Shown piece by piece: positions 15,909 through 22,981 of a stretch of DNA of 24,085 nucleotides; position 1 is the stretch's first letter; the number at the start of each line of letters is the position of its first letter. Origin of the DNA: CAZUVM01 sp964623885 (GTDB taxonomy: Bacteria; Verrucomicrobiota; Verrucomicrobiia; Limisphaerales; UBA8199); contig CAZUVM010000166.1 of assembly GCA_964623885.1 (NCBI GenBank), positions 1-24,085 of the forward strand, read 5' to 3'. The notes beneath the pieces were generated by a model that saw only the letters and a program-made list of their open reading frames with translations, did no database searches and had not been told where the DNA came from. Position numbers and translations under genes: made by a program.

Positions 15909-16340
15909 TCAGCATGATTTAAAGCGCGGGACGCGTTCGCTGCGTGGCTGCGCGTTCGGATTGGATGCCGGCCTGGGCTCCGGTTTGGCGGTTGGAAGCA
16001 GCTCTGCCAAAAGGCGGCGCTGTTCTTTAATGGCTTGCGCCAACTGGTTCACCGACATCGAGCGCGCCGTATGCGCGCGCGGTGAGCCGGCCTTCAATTC
16101 GACGTTCGCCAACAGGATCGCCAACCACACCGCCGCCATGCCAACCCAGGCCCGACGCGCAGGCCAGATGAGCTCCAGCCATACCTTTCCAAGAATGCCA
16201 ATCGAACCGTGGGGCTTGGATGGGACTGCGACGAGGCCTGGCGATTCGGTCAGCTCGCCAATGACTTTCCGCCGCATCGTATCGAGCTTCAATTCCACAT
16301 CGCGATGGCGTTCAAACAGTATCTCACGTGGTGTTTTCAT
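15909..16340 (-). CDS. Single-pass membrane protein, putative anti-sigma-like partner
   Basis: 143 residues. Its ATG overlaps the stop of the sigma factor gene by four bases (ATGA at 16337-16340), which implies translational coupling. Residues 1-50 are basic and cytoplasmic-like (MKTPREILFERHRDVELKLD opens the protein). One helix spans about 63-80 (AWVGMAAVWLAILLANVEL). The rest is a Pro/Arg-rich external tail containing a helical SVNQLAQAIKEQRRLLAELL. I recall similar MKTPREIL proteins next to ECF sigma genes in Verrucomicrobia. No zinc-binding HxxxCxxC anti-sigma motif is present, so an anti-sigma role is inferred only from position and topology. Confidence 0.78.
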   Translation of the reverse strand: MKTPREILFERHRDVELKLDTMRRKVIGELTESPGLVAVPSKPHGSIGILGKVWLELIWPARRAWVGMAAVWLAILLANVELKAGSPRAHTARSMSVNQLAQAIKEQRRLLAELLPTAKPEPRPASNPNAQPRSERVPRFKSC

Positions 16341-16936
16341 TGCTCCTCCAGCAGTTTCCGCAGAGCTTTCTTGGCGTAATAAATTCGCGATTTCACCGTG
16401 CCGACCGCCGCCCCGCTAATCTCGGCGATTTCCTCGATGGAAAAATCCTCGATAAAATGCAGCAGCAACACCGACCGTTGCGGTGGCGGCAATTGCTTTA
16501 GCGCTTCCATGAAAACCTCCTCCTGCTCGCGTCGAATAAGCAGTTCATCCGGTCCGGTTTCAAACTCCGGCAGCGTGGCGCCGGCTTCTTCCAGCGCGGT
16601 CTCTTCTCGGGTCCGCTTGCGCCAGCGCTGGATGCACTTTTGATGCGCAATGCCGAACAACCAGCTCCCGAACTTGTCATCGTCCCGCAGGCTTTCGAGG
16701 TGTCGCGCCGCATTGATGAAAGTTTCCTGGACGATATCCAGGCTTGCTTGCTCGTCTCGCACGAGCTCGAACACATAAACATACAAAGGCAATTGATATC
16801 GGCGAAACAGCGCGCCCCAGGCTGCCGGTTCACCGGCCCTCGCTTGCGGCACAGGCAATGGGTCGCATTCTGTCACTACCAGCATTTCTACCTGGTCGAA
16901 TGCCGGAAGCCAGAAAAGGTTCAAAGGGAAGCTCAT
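16337..16936 (-). CDS. ECF RNA polymerase sigma factor, first gene of a three-gene operon
   Basis: 199 residues from the ATG at 16936. An ATG at 16885 (MLVVTECDPLPVPQARAGEP) is a good alternative with a weak AGGT upstream, and the first 17 residues look unlike the family. Region 2 is clear: LFRRYQLPLYVYVFELVRDE, then DIVQETFINAARHLESLRDD and GSWLFGIAHQKCIQRWRKR. Region 4 reads LKQLPPPQRSVLLLHFIEDF, SIEEIAEISGAAVGTVKSRI and YYAKKALRKLL. It is a classical RpoE-like ECF factor, distinct from the one at 2935-3504. The coupled downstream membrane protein suggests membrane-signal control. Autoregulation is common for such operons; no promoter of matching type was identified. Confidence 0.93.
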   Translation of the reverse strand: MSFPLNLFWLPAFDQVEMLVVTECDPLPVPQARAGEPAAWGALFRRYQLPLYVYVFELVRDEQASLDIVQETFINAARHLESLRDDDKFGSWLFGIAHQKCIQRWRKRTREETALEEAGATLPEFETGPDELLIRREQEEVFMEALKQLPPPQRSVLLLHFIEDFSIEEIAEISGAAVGTVKSRIYYAKKALRKLLEEQ

Positions 16937-16967
16937 TTTTTAACCAGAAGCTGCCCCAACGTAAGGC

Positions 16968-17044
16968 TGTAGGGGACGACGTAAGGAGTCCGTATTTGCT
17001 GCACTCTTCAAAGGGATCTGAGACTCCTCACGTCGTCTCCTACA
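16968..17044. repeat. REP/MITE-like imperfect inverted repeat, 23-bp arms
   Basis: Arm 16968-16990 (TGTAGGGGACGACGTAAGGA followed by GTC) and arm 17022-17044 are inverted copies with 21 of 23 positions matching; the two mismatches are compatible with G-U or A-C pairing. The loop is 31 nt. It lies in the divergent gap between the ECF operon and the muramidase fusion gene. I recall similar GACGACGT/GTCTCCTAC text as dispersed elements in Verrucomicrobia. A role as a REP-type structure is inferred. No transposase is near. Confidence 0.65.
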
Positions 17045-17123
17045 ACTTTGAGATGGAATCCAACCAAGCGTCACCCAAAGAATGCATTGCTCCATAATCG
17101 TCCCCCAGCTTTAATCCCGGCGT

Positions 17124-19502
17124 ATGAAGATCTCGCCCGCCGCGCCTCTTACTGCCCGATTCCGGCCCTTCCCGATTTGGCAGTGGTTAATTGTCTCATT
17201 GATGGCCCTCCCGGCGCTCGGAGCTGAAGGATTCCGGCTCGAGAAACTGGCGGAAATGGATGCTGCCATCAACCAGGCGATTATCGAAAAGCGCTGCCCT
17301 GGCGGCGTGGTGTGGCTTGAGCATGGTGAGATGATTTATCACAAGGCATACGGGAACCGCGCCCTTGTGCCGGCAGTCGAGCCAATGACCGAAGACACAA
17401 TTTTCGACGCCGCCTCGGTGACCAAAGTCGTAGCCTGTACTCCTGCGATCATGCTGCTGATCGAGCGCGGCGAAGTGAAATTGGATGAGCGGGTACAAAC
17501 CTATATTCCGGAATTCAAGGGTGACGGCAAAGAAGAGATCACCGTGCGCCAGTTGTTGACGCATACGTCCGGGTTGCGCGGAGATATCGAGACCAGGACG
17601 GATTGGCACGGTCAGCAGGCTGCCATTGAAAAGGCCTGCGAGGAAAAGCTCCTGAGCCCGCCCGGAAAGGCTTTCCGTTACAGCGATATTAATTTTTTCC
17701 TGCTGGGTGAAATCGTTCAGCGCGTGAGCAAAACTCCGTTGGAGGAATTCGTGGCGCGAGAGATTTACCAGCCGCTCAAAATGGATGATACCGGCTACTT
17801 GCCTTCCGAAAGCAAGCTCCGGCGAATCGCGCCGACTGAAGTTGTTGACGGGAAACCCTGGCGCGGGGTCGTGCATGATCCAACCGCGCGGCACATGGGC
17901 GGCGTGGCCGGACACGCCGGACTGTTTCTTACCGCGGCGGACCTGGCACGGTATTGCCGGATGATGCTGAACGAAGGCGAGCTCGACGGTGTGCGGATTT
18001 TCAAGCCGGAAACCGTGCGGTTAATGACCAGTGTTCAAGCTCCGCAAGACCTCCCGCGCCGCGGATTGGGTTGGGACATCGGCTCGGGCTACAGCGGCCC
18101 TCGGGGCAGGATCTTTCCTTTGGGCTCCTACGGGCATACCGGCTGGACCGGGCCATCTATATGGATCGATCCATTTTCCAAAACTTTTTTGATCTTCTTA
18201 TCGAACCGCAATCATCCTACCGAGGAGGGCAATGTCATTCCGCTTCGTGCCCGGCTCGGAACCCTGGCCGCGGAAGCGATTCCGGATTTCAATTTTGCTT
18301 ACGTGCCCGGAGCGTTGGTGCCGCTGCCCGAGACCGAGGCTCGGCTGTCCCGTGACGGCGCGTCCGTCGCGCCAGTTACGGTCAAAGTTCTCAACGGCAT
18401 CGATGTTCTTGCCCGGCTAGGTTTTGCGCCGCTCAAAGGAATGCGCCTCGCTTTGGTGACAAATCACACCGGCGAAGATCGCGAGCGCAATTCCACCATT
18501 GACCTCCTGAAAAACGCTCCCGGCGTCGAGCTAAAAGCCTTGTTCAGCCCCGAGCACGGCATTCGTGGTCTGAAAGACGAGCGCGTCGGGGATAGTGTTG
18601 ACGAAAAGACCGGACTGCCTGTTTACAGCTTGTATGGGAAAAGCTTCAAGCCGGCCGTTGAACAGCTCAGAGACATTGATGCGCTGGTGTTCGATATTCA
18701 GGACATTGGCTGCCGGTTCTACACTTACACCGCGACCATGGCCATGGTGATGGAGGCGGCAGCCGAGAACGGAAAAAAGTATTTCGTGCTCGATCGCGTC
18801 AACCCGCTCAATGGGATGGCTGTGGATGGTCCTGTGCTCGAAGGTAAGCCCAGCTTTGTAGGTTACCATCGCGTCCCGCTCAGATACGGCATGACCATCG
18901 GTGAACTCGCGAAAATGTTCCGCGCCGAACGAAACTGCAACGCTGACCTGACCGTGATTTCGCTGGAAAACTGGCATCGCGACCTGTGGTATGACCAAAC
19001 GGAACTGCCATGGATCAATCCCTCGCCGAACATGCGCAACCTGACCGAGGCAATCCTCTATCCTGGCCTGGGCCTGCTTGAGAGCGCTGTCTCCGTCGGC
19101 CGTGGCACCGACACGCCCTTCGAGGTCGTCGGCGCACCTTATATAGATGATCTCCAGCTCGCTACGGAGCTCAACCAGGCTTCCCTGCCGGGCATCCGCT
19201 TTGTGCCTATCCGATTCACGCCCACCTACAGCGTCCACAAGGATCAGCTTTGTCACGGTGTTTACGTGATTCTGACGGACCGCGAATCCTGCCAGGTGGT
19301 TGATGTCGGCCTGGAAATCGCTCGCACGCTCTGCCGTCTCTATCCCAATGATTTTAATGCCGACAAAATGAGTCACCTGCTGCTGCATGCGCCTACGCTT
19401 GCCGCCATTAAGTCTGGCAAATCGCTGAAGGAAATTCGCGCCACCTGGCAACCCGACCTCGATGCTTTTCTCAGAATCCGGGCCAAATACTTAATGTATT
19501 GA
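17124..19502 (+). CDS. Exported fusion: serine beta-lactamase-like hydrolase (AmiE-like) plus NamZ/DUF1343 exo-muramidase
   Basis: 792 residues. A signal peptide ends near residue 34 (WLIVSLMALPALGA). Residues about 40-385 are a class C beta-lactamase/S12-type fold: SxxK as S98-V-T-K101, Y186-S-D188 in the YxN position, and HTG at 338-340. Residues about 421-792 are DUF1343, the NamZ family: VTNHTGEDRERNSTIDLL, FSPEHGIRG with E477, VFDIQDIGCRFYTYT, LDRVNPLNGMAVDGPVLEG and WINPSPNMRNL. In Bacillus subtilis the separate neighbours AmiE (S12-type amidase) and NamZ (exo-beta-N-acetylmuramidase) process MurNAc peptides in cell-wall recycling. Here both activities appear in one chain, probably periplasmic. 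The amidase label is inferred; the first domain could be an esterase or carboxypeptidase. The REP-like element lies just upstream. Confidence 0.9.
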   Translation: MKISPAAPLTARFRPFPIWQWLIVSLMALPALGAEGFRLEKLAEMDAAINQAIIEKRCPGGVVWLEHGEMIYHKAYGNRALVPAVEPMTEDTIFDAASVTKVVACTPAIMLLIERGEVKLDERVQTYIPEFKGDGKEEITVRQLLTHTSGLRGDIETRTDWHGQQAAIEKACEEKLLSPPGKAFRYSDINFFLLGEIVQRVSKTPLEEFVAREIYQPLKMDDTGYLPSESKLRRIAPTEVVDGKPWRGVVHDPTARHMGGVAGHAGLFLTAADLARYCRMMLNEGELDGVRIFKPETVRLMTSVQAPQDLPRRGLGWDIGSGYSGPRGRIFPLGSYGHTGWTGPSIWIDPFSKTFLIFLSNRNHPTEEGNVIPLRARLGTLAAEAIPDFNFAYVPGALVPLPETEARLSRDGASVAPVTVKVLNGIDVLARLGFAPLKGMRLALVTNHTGEDRERNSTIDLLKNAPGVELKALFSPEHGIRGLKDERVGDSVDEKTGLPVYSLYGKSFKPAVEQLRDIDALVFDIQDIGCRFYTYTATMAMVMEAAAENGKKYFVLDRVNPLNGMAVDGPVLEGKPSFVGYHRVPLRYGMTIGELAKMFRAERNCNADLTVISLENWHRDLWYDQTELPWINPSPNMRNLTEAILYPGLGLLESAVSVGRGTDTPFEVVGAPYIDDLQLATELNQASLPGIRFVPIRFTPTYSVHKDQLCHGVYVILTDRESCQVVDVGLEIARTLCRLYPNDFNADKMSHLLLHAPTLAAIKSGKSLKEIRATWQPDLDAFLRIRAKYLMY

Positions 19503-19649
19503 AAAGGACTCGCACTTCCTTTCGACGAATACAAAGACATCCGCCTGGAATCTGATCCAGACGAGCGCCTTTGTCGCTTTCCATGTTACCTTGGCGCTAC
19601 ATTCTGCGTCTTATTGACGGCCACTTCGGTTGCACGCAGGGGCTCTATA

Positions 19650-19895
19650 ATGCAGTGGGTAAATTTGTCGGAAGTGCCGCCGGGTAGTCAGTTCAGATTT
19701 GGTGGGCGACTTTTCCGTAAGCTGGGCATGAATCTGGCCGAAGAGCCGGATGGCAGCCGTGTTGTCTTCCCGTCCAGCACTGAAGTCGAGATGATTGGCA
19801 GTGGTGGCGGTAGCGTGAGACTCAAGAAGACTCGCCTTCCTGAGAAGCCTAATAACCGCCACACCTCCTCAAGTCCAAAACGCGACTCCGGATAA
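19650..19895 (+). CDS. Small hypothetical protein
   Basis: 81 residues from the ATG at 19650 (the frame is open further upstream, to 19614). The GCAGGGG upstream is a modest ribosome binding site. The body reads MQWVNLSEVPPGSQFRFGGR, LFRKLGMNLAEEPDGSRVVF and PSSTEVEMIG. The G..F.F.GR.FRK...NLAE...G pattern resembles short proteins I have seen in Verrucomicrobia that carry a single small beta domain, so it may be real; it has no known function. The last 30 residues are low-complexity. It stands alone on the plus strand after the muramidase fusion (148-bp gap). Confidence 0.5.
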   Translation: MQWVNLSEVPPGSQFRFGGRLFRKLGMNLAEEPDGSRVVFPSSTEVEMIGSGGGSVRLKKTRLPEKPNNRHTSSSPKRDSG

Positions 19896-20101
19896 TCCCT
19901 CCGCTGCTCGACGAGCATCGAAACCAAGAAGGTTTTTCGATGACGCTCTTTCCTCTGTTCTTCAGCGCACCCAATCGGAAGCTCCTCATCCTCAAACCGA
20001 TGTGTGGATCCGCCATCGAAGTAAACTGGCACGGTAAATGCCCCTAAACCCCTACAACGAAGGCGAGGCTGCCGAGCAACCCGCCTTGTTTGTTGTGGTT
20101 G

Positions 20102-20136
20102 GGACGACCTGGGTTCATAGCTGGGTCGTCCTTTTT
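20102..20136 (+). terminator. Intrinsic (rho-independent) terminator
   Basis: GGACGACC (20102-20109) pairs perfectly with GGTCGTCC (20124-20131) around a 14-nt loop, and TTTTT follows directly at 20132-20136. The layout is that of a plus-strand terminator and would end transcription coming from the 19650 gene or the muramidase gene. Confidence 0.72.
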
Positions 20137-20490
20137 CATTCGTCATCAGAGCCATGGCGTACCATCGCGCGGTAACAGCCAGCACAACCAGGCTGGTGAC
20201 TCGGGCGGCAGCAAGCACACCGGCGGCGGCAAAGAAAACTCCTCCGGCGGATCACACCAAGGGCACGGTTGATCATTGTGACCATCAACTGAGTTCTGGG
20301 GCGCACGAAAGCACAGCGCGGCAAAGCCGCGACCGATTTGGTGGATTCGATTCTCAAGATTTCGGAGCGCGCGGCGTCCCGGCGCGCAGCGGCAACGAGG
20401 CGACAAAGGCATTAGAGAATTCCTGAGCGCGTGATCCGGTCCGAGCGCTGCGGGCCGTGCCGTCCCGCGCTCCGCCCGCGCAGCAACTCA

Positions 20491-20521
20491 GTGTTCATCT
20501 GCGTCCATCTGTGATTTTCAA
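20491..20521. repeat. Dispersed repeat sequence (GTGTTCATCTGCGTCCATCTGTG type)
   Basis: The text GTGTTCATCTGCGTCCATCT and the following GTGATTTTCAA resembles GTGTTCATCGCGTCTCTGCG at 1641 and GTTCATCCGTGGTTCAA near 1708. I recognise it as a short, degenerate sequence recurring between genes in this group of bacteria. Its origin and role are unknown. Confidence 0.5.
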
Positions 20522-20535
20522 CGGCATGGATACCG

Positions 20536-21900
20536 CTAGGCTCCTCGCGAGTGCAGCGAATAGGGTGCGCGATATTTATAGTTCAGCAGTTTGTTCGCGG
20601 CCTCGTTATTCGCAAAACGCTCAGCTTTGGCATCCCAATCCAGGACGCTGCGAGTCTTTAGCGCGATATTGGCCAGCAGGGTAGCGCTGGTGCTGCGATG
20701 GCCGATCTCGATATCGCAGTTGCACTGCGCGCGGCTTTTGATGCAGTCCAGAAAATTTCGCGCGTGCGGAGCGGTATCGGCTGTCGACGCCGCGCGGCGG
20801 CTCTGCGCTTCGATGAGCGGTCTGGCATTCTTACGATACTGCTGATCCTGCTCGCGCGTGAGCGGCGAGCGCGCGGGAAACTCATCATCCGATATCCGGT
20901 CCGGCACCACGTCGTAACCATTGCCGAACAGATAAAGCGTCCCCTTAGTACCGCGCAATTCCAACTCGCAACCGGGCACGCTCCAGGTTCCCGCATTGGC
21001 GTTAATCTGCGAAAAACTCACCAGCGCGCCGCTGGGGTATTGCCACAGCGCCTCCAGCGTATCCGGGATCTCGCGATTGTCTTTCATCCCCGCCACTTTC
21101 CCGCCCAACGCGGTAACTGTTGCCGGGGCCTCCTCGCCCAGGGCCCATTGGATGAAGTCAATGTAATGCACGCCGAAATTGGTAACCTGTCCGCCGCTGT
21201 AATCGAAAAACCATCGGAACCGGTAGAAGGTCCGGTTCTTATTGTAAGCCCGGCGCGGAGCCGGTCCGAGCCATGCCTCCCAATCGAATCCCGCAGGCGG
21301 CTCGCCGTCCGGCGGATTGCCGATGCCGCTCGGCCATTCATTCTGCACATGAAACGCTCGCGCCGCGGTTATTCTGCCGAGACCGCCGCCGCGCACAAAA
21401 TCCGTCGCTTCGCGGCATAACGCTACCGAACGGCGATGGATCCCAACCTGGCACACTCGCTGATGTTTCCGCACCGCCTCCACCATCGCCCGCCCTTCGG
21501 CTACGCACAGCGACAGCGGTTTCTCGACGTAAACATCCTTGCCCGCCTCGCACACCTGCACCGTCATCAACGCATGCCAATGGTCCGGCGTCGCAATCAC
21601 CACCGCATCCACATCCTTTGATTCCAGGAGCTTTCGGTAATCTTTGAATCGCTTTGGCGAGCCCCCGCTTTTCCGCGCGGCAAAATCCAGGTAAGCGTCC
21701 GAGAGATCGCAGATAGCGGATACTTCCATATCCGGTTGTTTCAGGAACGCGTCCAGCACCTGGTCGCCTCGGTTGCCCAGGCCGATGAACCCAAGCCGAA
21801 CTCGTTCGTTGGCGCCCGCTGCGCGTGCAGAGCTGAGCGCCGTGCCGGCCGCGGCGAGCGTGATTGTTTTCGTGAAGTCGCGTCGAGTCCAAGGGTTCAT
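20536..21900 (-). CDS. Tat-exported Gfo/Idh/MocA-family NAD(P)-dependent oxidoreductase
   Basis: 454 residues from ATG 21900. The N-terminus carries a twin-arginine signal (TRRDFTKTITLAAAGTALSS, with RRDF). The Rossmann fold follows: VRLGFIGLGNRGDQVLDAFL with the GxGxxG variant, then AICDLS and VIATPDHWHALM. The catalytic-domain marker EKP occurs in DVYVEKPLSLCVAEGRAM. The C-terminal domain includes FDYSGGQVTNFGVHYIDFIQ, where the GxHxxD histidine and aspartate are typical, and ELRGTKGTLYLFGNGYDVVP. Such exported members are abundant in Verrucomicrobia and Planctomycetes and oxidise sugars or inositol-like substrates, or act on glycosides; the substrate here is unknown. Tat export implies cofactor loading before export. 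No neighbouring sugar gene on the same strand helps with assignment. Confidence 0.92.
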   Translation of the reverse strand: MNPWTRRDFTKTITLAAAGTALSSARAAGANERVRLGFIGLGNRGDQVLDAFLKQPDMEVSAICDLSDAYLDFAARKSGGSPKRFKDYRKLLESKDVDAVVIATPDHWHALMTVQVCEAGKDVYVEKPLSLCVAEGRAMVEAVRKHQRVCQVGIHRRSVALCREATDFVRGGGLGRITAARAFHVQNEWPSGIGNPPDGEPPAGFDWEAWLGPAPRRAYNKNRTFYRFRWFFDYSGGQVTNFGVHYIDFIQWALGEEAPATVTALGGKVAGMKDNREIPDTLEALWQYPSGALVSFSQINANAGTWSVPGCELELRGTKGTLYLFGNGYDVVPDRISDDEFPARSPLTREQDQQYRKNARPLIEAQSRRAASTADTAPHARNFLDCIKSRAQCNCDIEIGHRSTSATLLANIALKTRSVLDWDAKAERFANNEAANKLLNYKYRAPYSLHSRGA

Positions 21901-21933
21901 AATGGCTGGTTGAGTTGAGTCGAACTTGGCCCT

Positions 21934-21982
21934 GCGATGTCCGTAGAATCAAGTGGATTCTTCGGATGTGGTCGTACATCGC
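21934..21982. repeat. Two-tier hairpin upstream of the Gfo/Idh/MocA gene
   Basis: Outer arms GCGATGT (21934-21940) and ACATCGC (21976-21982) enclose inner arms CCGTAGAATC (21941-21950) and GATTCTTCGG (21956-21965), 9 of 10 paired, with a 5-nt loop and a 10-nt bulge on one side. It lies 34-82 bp upstream of the start codon, so it could act in the leader. No known riboswitch class is recognised. Confidence 0.45.
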
Positions 21983-22083
21983 TCACCCCGCTTGCCTGTT
22001 GCGCGCCACTCGGCTTCACAAACACGAATTTCAGTTATTAAGCATTACTTTACTAATGTATTGTTGACATAAGCTATATAACT

Positions 22084-22326
22084 TTGCTTAGATCCAAGGC
22101 TCCGAGAGGATTTATGATTCGAGACCGCGTTGAGGTCGGTCCGGATGTTGTACCTGGTCCGGAAATAGAGGGGGAACCTTTTTGTACAGATTTCCGGCTC
22201 CTCGCCAACCAGTTGCCGATGTCTGTTGGCGACGGTCTGTACGCCTTTGTCAATCCGCTCCCAGTTGGAGTTCACACGCTGGAATTCGGTGGCGTTTTTT
22301 ATACGGTCACTGTTAGCCCGCATTGA
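22084..22326 (+). pseudogene. C-terminal relic of the 1924-2736 secreted-protein family
   Basis: The frame is 80 residues from a TTG at 22084; an ATG at 22114, with AGAGGA only three bases away, would give 70. There is no signal peptide and no N-terminal motif. The end reads DGLYAFVNPLPVGVHTLEFG and then VFYTVTV, which matches the GVFLLVKPLPVGQHLIH...VTFVITV end of the 270-residue protein in order and spacing. The start of this family, including the EEWAARFWQ motif, is missing. I read this as the tail of a decayed homologue. A tiny expressed protein cannot be excluded. AT-rich DNA (TTGACATAAGCTATATAAC around 22064) directly precedes it, but the -35/-10 spacing is too short for a normal promoter. 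Confidence 0.55.
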
Positions 22327-22399
22327 AGTAGTGCGAGATGTCTCAACCGGTTGTTCGTGGCGCCGCCAGGTCGCAAAGGCCGGCGGCGCGTCCGTAAGA

Positions 22400-22762
22400 C
22401 TAATCATGGTTCTCCTGCCTGCGACGGAAGGGAACCCAGAAACCGATGAACGCGCCCGCTGCAATCATCAGCAAGGTGATCGGTTTGAGTTGATGAATGT
22501 GCAAAAGGAAGTAGGTGAATCTTCCGTCCGTTACGAACGGCGCGAAACGCCATTCGGTAAACAAGCCGAGCGCTAACGCCAGGCACCCGCACGCGACAGC
22601 AATCGATGTTGAGCGGCACCGGAAAATGCCGGCGCCCAATCCGAGCAATCCACCGGGCAGCACGAGCGCGTAAAACCCCTGTCGGGTGATCCAGAAAAAC
22701 AGAAAGTATCCGGCCACGCCTCCTGCGATCGCACCGAGCAGAACCAAGCAGTTGTGCTTCAT
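22400..22762 (-). CDS. Small polytopic membrane protein, unknown function
   Basis: 120 residues from the ATG at 22762. The frame is open to 22801, but MKHNCLVLLGAIAGGVAGYF is the natural beginning. About four hydrophobic segments can be drawn: residues 5-25, 30-46 (YALVLPGGLLGLGAGIF), 53-68 (AVACGCLALALGLF) and 92-110 (ITLLMIAAGAFIGFWVPF). The C-terminus is charged (RRRQENHD). No transporter, enzyme or partner motif is recognised. The neighbours are the relic (convergent) and the propeller gene (divergent), so context gives no function. The coding frame has normal codon usage for the window. Confidence 0.7.
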   Translation of the reverse strand: MKHNCLVLLGAIAGGVAGYFLFFWITRQGFYALVLPGGLLGLGAGIFRCRSTSIAVACGCLALALGLFTEWRFAPFVTDGRFTYFLLHIHQLKPITLLMIAAGAFIGFWVPFRRRQENHD

Positions 22763-22981
22763 GTTTTTTTTGATGGCAGTGTAGATTCCAGTATCCAGCA
22801 TCCGTAATCTGCTATCCAGTCGTAATCCTGCTCACATTCCGCGTCACGCTTTTTGATTGTCTGCGCTGATGGAGACGATAAGCTCGGCTGCAGGGTGAAT
22901 ACCGGGCAGGGTTGCGGAATCCGGCAGCCGTTCCTGATTCCACGAGCGCGCCCTTGGCCGTCCCCACGTTTGAATAGAAAA
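22763..22981. other. Divergent intergenic stretch with CCAGTATCCAGCATCC element
   Basis: CCAGTATCCAGCATCC at 22789-22804 is related to ATCCAGCATCCAGTATC at 4754-4770 and continues as degenerate CTATCCAG text. The stretch must contain the promoter of the secreted repeat protein gene; no confident promoter or Shine-Dalgarno was found. Confidence 0.45.

Larger units (their letters stand above)
19896..20535. other. Decayed, gene-poor stretch
   Basis: No intact gene is supported. A strong intrinsic terminator lies at 20102-20136. Between about 20170 and 20270 one frame gives a Gly/Ser/His-rich tail (GDSGGSKHTGGGKENSSGG), and 20304-20414 in another frame gives GKAATDLVDSILKISERAAS, which looks like the end of a helical protein. 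Both lack starts or family hits that I can recognise and may be relics. The dispersed repeat at 20491-20521 closes the stretch, next to the end of the oxidoreductase gene. Confidence 0.45.

Noticed and set aside
17196..17915. 239-codon minus-strand open frame
   Set aside because: It is antisense to the beta-lactamase-like domain with its conserved SxxK and YxN-type motifs.
18531..19451. 306-codon minus-strand open frame
   Set aside because: It lies entirely antisense to the NamZ domain, whose motifs are unmistakable; long antisense frames are expected in GC-rich coding DNA.
20154..20426. 90-codon plus-strand open frame
   Set aside because: It is Ala/Thr/Arg-rich low-complexity text, begins just after a terminator and has no family-like motif.
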